Shown here: piece by piece, positions 25,974 through 34,082 of the stretch
Layout: every line of letters starts with the position of its first letter
Position numbering within the stretch: the stretch's first letter is position 1
Assembly: GCF_002270485.1 (NCBI RefSeq)
Contig: NZ_NQOG01000001.1
Span: 415,932-479,931 of the forward strand
Length of the DNA: 64,000 nt
Source: Anaerostipes hominis (ex Lee et al. 2021)
Lineage (GTDB): Bacteria; Bacillota; Clostridia; Lachnospirales; Lachnospiraceae
Reading direction: 5' to 3'
The notes under the pieces: model-generated
What the model saw: the letters and a program-made list of their open reading frames with translations, nothing else
Told to the model about the DNA's origin: nothing
Database searches by the model: none
Position numbers and translations under genes: made by a program

Positions 25974-27335
25974 TTACTTTTCCTTTAATTCAAAGATAAA
26001 TTCTGAACCTTCTCCTTCCTTACTTTTTACCCAAATCTGTCCTTCATGTATCCTGACAATCCATCTTACCATAGACAGGCCCAGACCGGTACCCCTGACT
26101 TGATTTTGGCTGTTCCTGCTCCTGTCAGCGCGGTAAAAACGGTTCCATATCTTGTCTAAATGTTCCGCTCCGATGCCCTGTCCGTCATCCTTCACTATTC
26201 CCCGGATTTTCCCGTCTTTTTTGAACAGCGATACTTTCACTATTCCATTTCTCTTTCCATAGTCAATGGAATTCTCCACCAGATTAATCAGCATCCTGGT
26301 CAGAAGCATCTGGTCCCCTTCTGCTGTAAGTCCAGGTTCAATCTCACTCAACAAATGTATCCTTTTTTCATCGGCTCTTTTTGACAGCTCCTCCAGTGTC
26401 ATTTCTGCCAGCATACTCATATCCACAGGCTCAAACTGGAAATTCTCTTTTCCTCTCTCGCTCCGGGCAATCATCAAAAGCTGTGAGATAAGATCCGACA
26501 TTTTCTTAGCCTGCCGGAGAACAATCTGAATCTCATGTTTCTGTTCATTACTGAGTGTATCTTCCTCCAGGGCATATTCACACTGTGCTATGATCACAGA
26601 AACCGGAGTCCTTAGTTCGTGGGAGACATCGGAAGTAAACTGTTTTTCATCCTCAAATGATGCTTCCAGACGGTCAAACATTTCATTGAACGTACATGTC
26701 AGCTGACGCATTTCATCTTCCGATTTTGGCTCCGGGAGACGTTTTGACAAATCCGCACCGCTGCTGATGTCCCCTGCGGTAGTACATATATCATCTACCG
26801 GCTTTAGAGCTTTCTTCGTCATCATGTATCCGATCAGCCCAATGGCCAGAATCAGGAGCGGATATACAGCTAAAAAGGCCAGCAGAACCATATGCATAAT
26901 CTGTTCCATGCCATGTATAGAAACGATCCCTCTGATCCAGATGGCCTTTCCTGTACCGTACTGATAAGCGGCGTCATAGATCATCCACTGCTTGCTTCCC
27001 TTCTCTATGTTTCGGACTTCATGAGACTGAAGCTTTGTTTCTTTCGGAAACTCCACGGGCATACTGCCGTGCAGCAGCCTTCCTTCCTGATCATAGATAC
27101 AAAACATGACGCCGTCGTCATAATAGTCTACCTCCGGGTCCAGATAATAGGTTCCGTTCTGGAACTCTATATCGTGAGCAAAGTCGGCTACCATTCCCTG
27201 AAGATCTTCCTCTGTCTTGGACAGTTCCAGCTGATTGATAAATATGAAAACCCCTGCAAATACTGCTGCCAGCACGACAGCGATCATCCCTGTATACCAA
27301 AGGGTAACTCTTTTTTTAATCGAAAATCGTCTCAT
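25974..27335 (-). CDS. Membrane sensor histidine kinase
   Basis: This 453-residue kinase has two transmembrane segments (about residues 12-33 and 150-172) enclosing an extracytoplasmic sensor region. A HAMP domain, HisKA with H-box DVSHELRTPVSVI (about 240) and HATPase with N-box LINLVENSIDYG and G boxes DDGQGIG and GTGLGLS follow. It phosphorylates the response regulator encoded upstream and overlaps its stop by four bases. The signal is unknown; the cotranscribed NSS transporter and nearby secreted-protein genes are candidates for its regulon. Confidence 0.92.
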   Translation of the reverse strand: MRRFSIKKRVTLWYTGMIAVVLAAVFAGVFIFINQLELSKTEEDLQGMVADFAHDIEFQNGTYYLDPEVDYYDDGVMFCIYDQEGRLLHGSMPVEFPKETKLQSHEVRNIEKGSKQWMIYDAAYQYGTGKAIWIRGIVSIHGMEQIMHMVLLAFLAVYPLLILAIGLIGYMMTKKALKPVDDICTTAGDISSGADLSKRLPEPKSEDEMRQLTCTFNEMFDRLEASFEDEKQFTSDVSHELRTPVSVIIAQCEYALEEDTLSNEQKHEIQIVLRQAKKMSDLISQLLMIARSERGKENFQFEPVDMSMLAEMTLEELSKRADEKRIHLLSEIEPGLTAEGDQMLLTRMLINLVENSIDYGKRNGIVKVSLFKKDGKIRGIVKDDGQGIGAEHLDKIWNRFYRADRSRNSQNQVRGTGLGLSMVRWIVRIHEGQIWVKSKEGEGSEFIFELKEK

Positions 27336-28006
27336 ACTTCTTTCCTCAGAACGTATCCAACGCCTCTCACCGTGTGGATCAGCTTACAGCCAAATCCTTC
27401 ATCAATCTTCTTCCTCAGATAACGGATGTAGACATCCACCACATTAGATCCGCCCTCAAAATTATAGTTCCATGCATGCTGTTCAATCTGATCCCTGGAC
27501 AGCACAATATTCTGATTTCTCAGCATATATTCAAGGACCATAAATTCTTTGCTGGAAAGAGATATCTTTTTATCTGCACGGGTAACTTCCTTTGATTCAC
27601 AGTCCAGGACCAGGTCATCAATCGTCAGCCGGTTAGAAACCAGGGCCGGTTTCCTCCGCATCATGACCCGCACCCTGGCCATAAGTTCTTCAAACGAAAA
27701 AGGTTTTACAAGGTAGTCGTCGGCTCCAAGGTCCAGGCCCTTCACGCGGTCTTCAATGCCGTCTCTTGCAGTCAGAAACAATACCGGCGTGTCGCTGCCC
27801 TCTCTCCGGATCTTTCTCAGCAGTTCCAGTCCGTCAAGTCCAGGAAGCATAATATCCAGAATTATGCCGTCATAATCTGCCATGGAGATATAATCCAGTG
27901 CATCCAGGCCGTTTCCGCAGTCATCTACGGTATAATGCTCTTTCTTCAGTTTCTTTTTTAAGATGCTTCTTAAATCCCCTTCGTCTTCCACAATTAACAG
28001 GCGCAT
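27332..28006 (-). CDS. OmpR/PhoB-family response regulator
   Basis: This 224-residue regulator has receiver-domain phospho-acceptor Asp51 (ILDIMLPG), the acidic pair near residues 8-9 and Lys101 (YLVKPFS). A winged-helix DNA-binding domain (about 125-222, VVDVYIRYLRKKID) follows. It is the first gene of the kinase/transporter operon. The adjacent divergent region 28007-28127 holds AT-rich TTTAAT repeats that may be its binding sites. Confidence 0.93.
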   Translation of the reverse strand: MRLLIVEDEGDLRSILKKKLKKEHYTVDDCGNGLDALDYISMADYDGIILDIMLPGLDGLELLRKIRREGSDTPVLFLTARDGIEDRVKGLDLGADDYLVKPFSFEELMARVRVMMRRKPALVSNRLTIDDLVLDCESKEVTRADKKISLSSKEFMVLEYMLRNQNIVLSRDQIEQHAWNYNFEGGSNVVDVYIRYLRKKIDEGFGCKLIHTVRGVGYVLRKEV

Positions 28007-28064
28007 GTCATACCTCCATATGGAACTATTATAATATAAATGTAATTTTATGAAAATGTTTTAA

Positions 28065-28092
28065 TTTAATTTTAATAATCGGGAACTATAAT
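28065..28092 (+). promoter_or_regulatory. Promoter of the secreted-protein cluster, with TTTAAT repeats
   Basis: -10 TATAAT (28087-28092), 16-bp spacer, -35-like TTTAAT (28065-28070). Repeated TTTAAT units at 28059-28075 are candidate response-regulator sites between the divergent two-component operon and the lipoprotein gene. Confidence 0.5.
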
Positions 28093-28127
28093 AAAGTTAT
28101 CAAAAATATAAGAAAGGAGATTTTATT

Positions 28128-28604
28128 ATGAAAATTAAAATAACAGCCATATTAGCCTGCCTTACATTTGTATTCTTATTTGCAGGATGCCAGAGTACCC
28201 CGAAGGATCAGGCCGAATCAACTACCACACAGGATATCGCCACAACAGCGAAGGGAACTGAAAAAGCCACTGAAAAGTCAACAGCGACTCAGACAACCAC
28301 TTCCGACACACCTGATTTCAGCAAATATGAGACAAAAATCTCAAAGATTACAAAGAAAATCCAGGCGGCAAAACCCGCTTCCAACGCTTCCAAAAATCAG
28401 GATAAATTTTATAGCTTAAAGAAAGAACTGGATGCGATCGACCATGAACTTGATACTCTGGATGACGATTACGAGCATCAATATGATACCGGAAAACTCT
28501 CTGCCGAAAAATATAAAGACATCGAGCGCAAGATTGACGCTCTCGAAGACAAACTTGATTTTGCAGAAGATTCTTTAGAAAACAAGTTCGGTATTGATGA
28601 TTAA
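28128..28604 (+). CDS. Putative lipoprotein with charged coiled-coil domain
   Basis: A 158-residue exported protein. The signal peptide and lipobox FAGCQS end at about residue 23. A Thr/Ala/Lys-rich linker (about 24-65) is followed by a helical, strongly charged C-terminal region (LKKELDAIDHELDTLDDDYE and onwards). I do not recognise a named family. RBS AAAGGAG. It lies next to the two-component system and upstream of two BIG2 proteins, so it may belong to an envelope-stress or surface regulon (inference). Confidence 0.65.
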   Translation: MKIKITAILACLTFVFLFAGCQSTPKDQAESTTTQDIATTAKGTEKATEKSTATQTTTSDTPDFSKYETKISKITKKIQAAKPASNASKNQDKFYSLKKELDAIDHELDTLDDDYEHQYDTGKLSAEKYKDIERKIDALEDKLDFAEDSLENKFGIDD

Positions 28605-28715
28605 CAGCTGAATTTAATTTTAAATATCTCAGGCCTGCTTCCTGTCAGCATACGAGGCAGGCCGGAAGATATTTATCACTGCAAACGTATTTAATGACGA
28701 AGGAGGTAAAAAGCC

Positions 28716-29366
28716 ATGAAAATCAAAAAAATTTTGTTAATGTTTATGGGATTCATGATGGGACTTTCCCTTTCCCTGTCCCCTGCAGTAATCCATGCAG
28801 ACAGCGATGACCCGAAACCCACTTCTATCCGAAAACTCAACTATAAAAAGAGGACTGTCAGAGTCGGGCAGAAATTTGAATTGAAGGCTTATGCCAGACC
28901 ATATGATTATGATGACGATCAGCTCATCTGGTCTACCGGCAACAAAAAAATCGTAAAAATTATCAGCAAAGACCGCAGAGACGATGATATTACATTAAAA
29001 GCCATGAAAACCGGAAAAGTAAAGATCACCTGCCGCATCCGCGGAACAAAGAAAAAGAAAACCTGTACAGTAACCGTAAAGAAAAAAGTGAAAAAGAAAT
29101 ACATAAAACCGACAAAGATCAAACTGGATGATAAACGGATGGATGTAGACGTGAATGATACTGAGGATATTGATTATAAGGTATATCCAAAAAAAGCTAC
29201 GAACAAAAAAGTAACCTTCCGTTCCAGCAACACAAAAATAGCAACAGTAAACTCCCGGGGTGATGTAAGAGGAATCCGCCCGGGCAGAACAAAGATCACA
29301 CTGACATGTAAAGCAAATCCGAAAGTAAAAGCTTATGTATATGTTATTGTAGAATATGACGATTAA
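28716..29366 (+). CDS. Secreted Ig-like (BIG2) domain protein 1
   Basis: This 216-residue exported protein has a signal peptide ending around VIHADSDD. Two bacterial Ig-like BIG2 repeats follow (RKLNYKKRTVRVGQKFELKA onward, and KPTKIKLDDKRMDVDVNDTE onward), each closing with the usual I-x-x-V/G-K-x-x-I-T strand (KTGKVKITC, RPGRTKITL). It is very basic in the middle (KKKKVKK stretches). It has no wall-sorting motif, so it is probably secreted or charge-bound to the wall. It is a tandem paralogue of the next gene. Confidence 0.75.
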   Translation: MKIKKILLMFMGFMMGLSLSLSPAVIHADSDDPKPTSIRKLNYKKRTVRVGQKFELKAYARPYDYDDDQLIWSTGNKKIVKIISKDRRDDDITLKAMKTGKVKITCRIRGTKKKKTCTVTVKKKVKKKYIKPTKIKLDDKRMDVDVNDTEDIDYKVYPKKATNKKVTFRSSNTKIATVNSRGDVRGIRPGRTKITLTCKANPKVKAYVYVIVEYDD

Positions 29367-29385
29367 AGATTCATGGGAGGAAAAT

Positions 29386-30060
29386 ATGAAAATTAAAAAA
29401 TTACTGCCTGCTGTACTGGCAGCATTGTTAAGTCTGACGGTCATTATGTCACCGCTCAGCATCCATGCCGACGAAGATGATCCAAAACCGACCTCTATAA
29501 GAAGGCTGAATTACTCTAAGAAGACCCTGCGGGTAGGACAAAAATTTGAGCTGGAAGCCTACGCGCGCCCTTCTGACTACGACGATGACCAGCTGATCTG
29601 GTCTACCAGCAACAAAAAAATTGTGAAGATCGTAAGCAGAGACCGCAGAGATGATGACATCACTGTAAAAGCAGTGAAAACCGGAAAAGCTAAAATCACC
29701 TGCCGTATCCGGGGTACAAAGAAGAAAAAGACCTGTACTATCACGGTAAAGAAAAAAGCAAAAAAGAAGTATACAAAGCCAACCAGAATCTGGGTGGAAG
29801 ACCGCTACACCGATGTAGATGTTCATGATTGGGAAGACATCGAATACAAGGTTTATCCCCGGACTGCCACAAACAAAAAGGTAACGTTTTCTTCCAGCAA
29901 CAAAAAAGTTGCGACTGTCAATTCCAAAGGTTATATCTATGGCAAAAAACCTGGAAGAGCAACCATCACGCTGACTTGCAAAGATAACCCGAAGGTAAAA
30001 GCCTATGTCCACGTCTATGTGGAATGGGACGACGACGATGATTATGACGATTACGACTGA
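29386..30060 (+). CDS. Secreted Ig-like (BIG2) domain protein 2
   Basis: A 224-residue paralogue of the preceding gene with the same plan: signal peptide ending near SIHADEDD, two BIG2 repeats, then an acidic Asp/Tyr tail (about residues 213-224) that copy 1 lacks. Identity between the copies is high throughout, so this is a recent tandem duplication. I start at 29386 with GGGAGG upstream; the longer frame from 29356 overlaps the previous gene's 3' end. Confidence 0.75.
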   Translation: MKIKKLLPAVLAALLSLTVIMSPLSIHADEDDPKPTSIRRLNYSKKTLRVGQKFELEAYARPSDYDDDQLIWSTSNKKIVKIVSRDRRDDDITVKAVKTGKAKITCRIRGTKKKKTCTITVKKKAKKKYTKPTRIWVEDRYTDVDVHDWEDIEYKVYPRTATNKKVTFSSSNKKVATVNSKGYIYGKKPGRATITLTCKDNPKVKAYVHVYVEWDDDDDYDDYD

Positions 30061-30131
30061 TTGCAATGCATAAAATGTTATTTCCGTATTTTTTGTCTGA
30101 TTCCGGTCATACTATTTCTGAGGTGATGACT

Positions 30132-30305
30132 ATGAGAAATGAAGATATTCCAATTGGCTTTACGATGGAACTGGCACAGCACGAAAATGCCCTGTCTGCA
30201 TTTTCTTCGCTGACTTCTGACCAACAGCGTCAGGTCATCGACGGTGCCAAACAGATGAAGACCCGGCAGGAAATGCGGAATTATGTTGAAAACCAATTCA
30301 AATAA
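30132..30305 (+). CDS. Small conserved protein (57 aa)
   Basis: The protein begins RNEDIPIGFTMELAQHENAL. It is soluble and predicted helical, with a short motif (DGAKQMKTRQEMRNYV) resembling the C-terminal helices of YdeI-like proteins (inference from pattern only). The start at 30132 has GAGGTGATG upstream; an ATG at 30126 and one at 30066 are alternatives. It is followed directly by a strong terminator. Confidence 0.55.
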   Translation: MRNEDIPIGFTMELAQHENALSAFSSLTSDQQRQVIDGAKQMKTRQEMRNYVENQFK

Positions 30306-30350
30306 AAAAGGCCAGGAAACAAAATCAAATTTTTGTTTCCTGGTCTTTTT
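30304..30350 (+). terminator. Intrinsic terminator
   Basis: A long stem (AAAAAGGCCAGGAAACAAAA with its near-perfect complement) begins at the stop of the small gene and ends in a T-run. It works on both strands and marks the left border of the tail region. Confidence 0.9.
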
Positions 30351-30359
30351 ATTTTCCTG

Positions 30360-30794
30360 TCACTGTTTTACAAACTCAAGACTTTTCATCACATAGTTAA
30401 TCTTGATCTTATCGTTCCAATACCCTGCGAGAGCCACCGGAAACCATCTAACTAACACATTCACAATGAGAGTTACGATGAGAAGCTTCTTCTTGTTCTG
30501 ATAAGACTGTACCAGGTCTGCGGATAGATTTTTTACTTTTTCCGCCTGTACAAACCTTAAAATAATAACGACTACACTATAAACGGCTCCAAACCAGACA
30601 AACCAATAACTTAATGCTAACCATGCATAGAAAAGTGTTACAACACTCCAAAAGATACCGGTATTCCGCTTTTTCCTGCTCAGGAACAGACGAAATTACT
30701 GGTCCTTTTCATTTAAAGCCTCCAGCTTTAAGCCGCACCATTCGCGGTACAGAGCATCCTCCCTGTTCTCTTTGCCGCAATTATGACAAATTAT
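30360..30794 (-). pseudogene. Zinc-ribbon membrane protein, inactivated
   Basis: Reading one frame from 30794 gives a zinc-ribbon start (ICHNCGKENREDALYREWCG), then an in-frame TAA at 30696-30698. After it comes a membrane part with about three hydrophobic helices ending LEFVKQ. Three lesions are visible: the expected ATG behind the GGAGGG site reads ATA, the third zinc Cys is Arg (YREWCG instead of the usual FCxxCG), and there is the internal stop. A functional product is unlikely unless two separate proteins are made. Confidence 0.6.
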
Positions 30795-30831
30795 CTCTAT
30801 CCCTCCGAATCATTGTATTGTTGTAACTAAA

Positions 30832-31913
30832 TTATAACACAGAATTTACAGCTGAGATATTCTGATATGCACTTTCTAACGATTCCGCTAGAATATTACA
30901 AAGCTCATCAGATATTTCTTCTTTTTGTTCTTTTAACACATTAAAATCAATACTATTCTTCTCTCTTTCATTTTTTGTATCTGAAATTGTGATGTTTTTA
31001 ACAGAGACTGATACTTTTTGTTTATTTTTTTATTAGAAGAATTACTTCGTTGGTTATCTTGGGAGTTCTCTGAAGCTCCCAAGATATCACCTGCCTGCTT
31101 CCACAGTTCAAGTCCTCGATCTTTCTTCTTCCCACTTAAAGGAATAATCACTTCAGGTCCGTCCTCACCAACCCAGCTCAATATTGGACCCGAAACAAAA
31201 CTTCCATTTGCATTTTTTTGATTCTTTTAAAAAACCCAAAATGTTTTTTAATAAAGTTCTCTGCACCTCTCACTCGTTTTGTCCAATAGTTTTTAACATT
31301 GTTTTTCTGCCTTTTTATCAAACGGTCAAAATATAATATGGATTTATTTGTCTGACTTTTTGTCGGTCTGGATATTGCCTGCTGCCTTTTAGTGAAATTT
31401 TTCTCTTGATATCTTGCATTATTATTTATTTCTGCAGTTTTTCTCCACATTCCACTTTTTTGATAGGAAGATTCAAATCTTTTTTGGGAGCGCCGAATGA
31501 TATCCAACCCTGTTCTTTTCTTTCCGCCATACTGATCCAGATTGCTCTGAATGAACTTTGGACTGAGTGTATCAAATCGTACCCCTTTCAATTGCTTCTT
31601 CTGATTATTTTTTGCCTCATTCATAGCTTGCTGCCCTTGTTTTGTCTTTGCCCACACCGGCGCCTCATCATAAGCTTTTCCCATCCATTCAGTAAAATAG
31701 TAACTTGCTAATCCGGCTAAATTTTGTAAGATTCAATCCTTTTTCTATAGCTCCAATCATTGAATAATTTGAAGCACCTGTAATATATCCTGGTTCAACT
31801 ACTTTATTGGAAGACCTATATTTTCTTCTATATTTCATTCTCTGATATTCTCCCATCATATATGATGGAATAGTATTTGGTGTTTGCATTAACTCTATTT
31901 CCCAGTCTTCCAT
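30832..31913 (-). pseudogene. Fourth tape-measure-module protein, broken by three one-base losses
   Basis: The reconstructed product is about 360 residues. It starts MEDWEIELMQ, has a unique N-terminal half, then the shared C-terminal module (NANGSFVSGPILSWVGEDG, VIIPLSGKKKDRGLELW, and LKEQKEEISDELCNILAESL near the end). Three frameshifts split it: in an A-run near 31717 (A4 where A5 would restore frame), near 31221 (A7 where A8 is needed) and near 31027 (A7 where A8 is needed). All three look like loss of one A. It follows the same promoter-membrane gene-terminator layout as the intact copies. Assembly homopolymer error or slippage decoding are alternatives. Confidence 0.65.
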
Positions 31914-31933
31914 TGATAATCCCTCCTTTTTCC

Positions 31934-31960
31934 AAAAAAGAAGGAGCTTCTGCTCCTTCT
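31934..31960 (-). terminator. Terminator before the fourth tape-measure-module gene
   Basis: A 9-bp stem AGAAGGAGC/GCTCCTTCT overlaps the stop of the preceding small gene, with T6 on the minus strand. It has the same placement as the terminators at 39428, 42479 and 44281. Confidence 0.85.
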
Positions 31961-32171
31961 AAATTTGTATACATATGTCTTCTTCCAGCTTTTTTGCTAT
32001 TTCCTCTGCTTTCTCAGGTTTCCACCTTTTTACGATTTCATAAAAAACCTCTCTTGTCGCTAAGGCCGGGAAAATATCCAACCGTACTTTAAGATTTTTT
32101 TCCTCTTTAAGGTAAATATTAATAACAGACTGTTTTATAGAATGAGCTGTTGAATGATAATATTCAACCAT
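31959..32171 (-). CDS. Small cytoplasmic protein, possible immunity partner
   Basis: A 70-residue soluble protein (MVEYYHSTAHSIKQSVINIY...), with a charged helical C-terminus (KRWKPEKAEEIAKKLEEDI). It has no recognised family. It lies two bases after the small membrane gene and just before the terminator and the broken tape-measure-module gene. By position it takes the place of the C-terminal cytoplasmic domain of the membrane proteins elsewhere in the array, so the two small genes may together be a cognate or decayed immunity-like unit (inference). Confidence 0.5.
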   Translation of the reverse strand: MVEYYHSTAHSIKQSVINIYLKEEKNLKVRLDIFPALATREVFYEIVKRWKPEKAEEIAKKLEEDICIQI

Positions 32172-32173
32172 TA

Positions 32174-32383
32174 CTATTTCTTTCCCTGTATTTTTGCTCT
32201 CGTTTCTCTAATTAATATATCCACACACAAAACAGAATAAATCAGCAGAAACACTCCTAACAGCATATTTTTGATTCCTATGTGATATATAAAAATACTG
32301 ACTGCAATAGTACAAAGCGATAGTATAATAACGGTGTTGCTATTATCATTATTCCAATAATATTCCTCATCCTGAATGCTCAT
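32174..32383 (-). CDS. Small two-helix membrane protein related to the array membrane family
   Basis: A 69-residue protein. Its start MSIQDEEYYWNNDNSNT resembles the EFWWNNDDQDT start of the five 154-164-residue array membrane proteins. Two hydrophobic helices and a basic end (RETRAKIQGKK) follow, but it stops where those proteins continue into a PH-like domain. It is either a short relative or a truncated copy. It has an extended -10 promoter at 32422-32427. Confidence 0.55.
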   Translation of the reverse strand: MSIQDEEYYWNNDNSNTVIILSLCTIAVSIFIYHIGIKNMLLGVFLLIYSVLCVDILIRETRAKIQGKK

Positions 32384-32418
32384 AATCTTTTCTCCTGTAA
32401 CAATCCGTTTACTTTTTA

Positions 32419-32427
32419 ATCATTATA
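32419..32427 (-). promoter_or_regulatory. Extended -10 promoter for the small membrane gene
   Basis: TGATATAAT on the minus strand (TATAAT = 32422-32427) is an extended -10 element 39 nt before the gene start. No good -35 was found. Confidence 0.45.
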
Positions 32428-32440
32428 TCACATATTTTGA

Positions 32441-33469
32441 CTAAGCTGTTCTTCTCCAAAAATATACACAAATATAAGGCGGAAGATTCTTCCCTTCACC
32501 ACTTTCTCCCTTCGCATCTGTCTGATGCCATGGAATCCAATGCTGATGCTTTCCACCATATGTCACAGACCCCCATGTTGTTGTTTTATTTCCGGAAGAA
32601 TTCCATCTGGCATAGTTATCACCCTTTGCCGTAGCTTTATCATAAAAGTGTACATTTGTTACAGAATGGTTATGATAACCGCCTTCATTACAGTTAAATC
32701 CTTGAATACCATGATTGTGACTGACAGCCACTGCATTTTTCTGTCCCCCAGATTTTTGTGCACTGTTAAAATATCCGTCATTTTCATCAACCCCGAATAA
32801 TGTTCGTCCATTTCCGAACCTTTCCCATTTTCCTCCAAGGAAAGCAGATGGATTGACATTTGTTACACTGGTATAAATACTTCCAACCGGATAAATCTGT
32901 TCGAGAAACTGCTGGAATAGTTGATCTGTCTCTTTTTTTGTATACTTATCATTATAGATTCCCTTTTCTTCTACGGAAACATGACATTCCTGATTGTCTC
33001 TATGTTTTGCGAATGTTTCAGAGGAAACAAAACCTGCTGGTTCCATTTTTATTTCAGGATATTCATCTCCTCCGCTTTTAAAATCAAATTTCCATGATAT
33101 AGTATAACCTTTGCTCTCATCTTTTGCAGGAATTACTTTTGCTTCGGTCGCCTGTGCAAGGCAATAAAGTATTTCTCCTTCGTCCGGATCCTCTGCGTAA
33201 AAACCAATCTGCCATAAATCATAACGTTCTGTAATTTTTAAATTATCCAGCATAACCAATACTGATGTAACATTACCTGATGTATCTACGCCTTGGACAG
33301 AAAGCTTATCTTTCATCTGAAGAACTTCTGTTTGATACCGCAGATCCGGTACTTCTGCTTTCCCTGCTCCTGCCTCTACTCTTGTAAACTTTAAAGTGTT
33401 CCCATTATAAAGTTTTGCATGAAGATCCTTCCCTTTATTTGTAATCACTGTATTTCCCCAAATATTCAT
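32441..33469 (-). CDS. Tail fibre/collar-type protein 1
   Basis: This 342-residue tail-tip protein has an N-terminal phage-fibre region (MNIWGNTVITNKGKDLHAKL) that attaches to the baseplate. A C-terminal collar-like receptor module follows (IYPVGSIYTSVTNVNPSAFL, GKWERFGNGRTLFGVDEND, His-rich strands SHNHGIQG, and LPPYICVYFWRR at the end). It is encoded after the XkdU-like gene, the usual fibre position. The protein at 50093-51097 is a paralogue. It probably sets the target range of the particle. Confidence 0.82.
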   Translation of the reverse strand: MNIWGNTVITNKGKDLHAKLYNGNTLKFTRVEAGAGKAEVPDLRYQTEVLQMKDKLSVQGVDTSGNVTSVLVMLDNLKITERYDLWQIGFYAEDPDEGEILYCLAQATEAKVIPAKDESKGYTISWKFDFKSGGDEYPEIKMEPAGFVSSETFAKHRDNQECHVSVEEKGIYNDKYTKKETDQLFQQFLEQIYPVGSIYTSVTNVNPSAFLGGKWERFGNGRTLFGVDENDGYFNSAQKSGGQKNAVAVSHNHGIQGFNCNEGGYHNHSVTNVHFYDKATAKGDNYARWNSSGNKTTTWGSVTYGGKHQHWIPWHQTDAKGESGEGKNLPPYICVYFWRRTA

Positions 33470-33479
33470 TTTATTCCCC

Positions 33480-34073
33480 CTACCTTGTAATTTCTGCATC
33501 GAGGTAAAGTACTGTTACCTCATAATGTTCATGTTCAGATATAGCACATCCGCAGTATATATTTACAACTGCCTGTATCAGCTCTGAGACTCTGATTTCA
33601 TAAGTTAAATGAGCTGGCTTTACTTTGTCTATAAACTCCTTTGCTCCTGTTAAATCCTGCGTATATCCGCGAACAAGCACATCAAAGTTATTTTTCTCTG
33701 TATTCTCTTCAATTTGAACTTGATATCCGGTAAGCGCAGAGAGAGCATTTTCCATCTGTCTGGGATTATGATAATTCTTTCTTATCTTATCCATAATATT
33801 TTGTCTTCTTTTTTCTTCCGGCAGATGAGGCGCCTCTATCTCTCCATATTGTTCCTCCCAATATTTCAATGCCCACTGATCAGCTGTCTGAATGACTGTC
33901 TCATCTCTCAAATTCTGTATAAAGTCGTCAAGTTTGTCCAATTCTCTCCCAATTATCTGGAACAGCCACAGGCAAACATAGCTTTCTCCATATACAGGGC
34001 TTATTTCATCAATAATTTTTTGTGCCTGCTCACTTTTTAGTATCTTTTTCATCAACTCAGTTCTATTCGACAT
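33480..34073 (-). CDS. Baseplate wedge protein, XkdU/YmfQ-like (DUF2313)
   Basis: This 197-residue protein matches the DUF2313 layout: YGESYVCLWLFQIIGRELDKLDDF near the start, then QWALKYWEEQYGEIE and a C-terminal domain. In PBSX, XkdU follows XkdT and links baseplate to fibre, as here. It starts 9 nt after the XkdT-like stop. Confidence 0.82.
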   Translation of the reverse strand: MSNRTELMKKILKSEQAQKIIDEISPVYGESYVCLWLFQIIGRELDKLDDFIQNLRDETVIQTADQWALKYWEEQYGEIEAPHLPEEKRRQNIMDKIRKNYHNPRQMENALSALTGYQVQIEENTEKNNFDVLVRGYTQDLTGAKEFIDKVKPAHLTYEIRVSELIQAVVNIYCGCAISEHEHYEVTVLYLDAEITR

Positions 34074-34082
34074 AATTACCTC

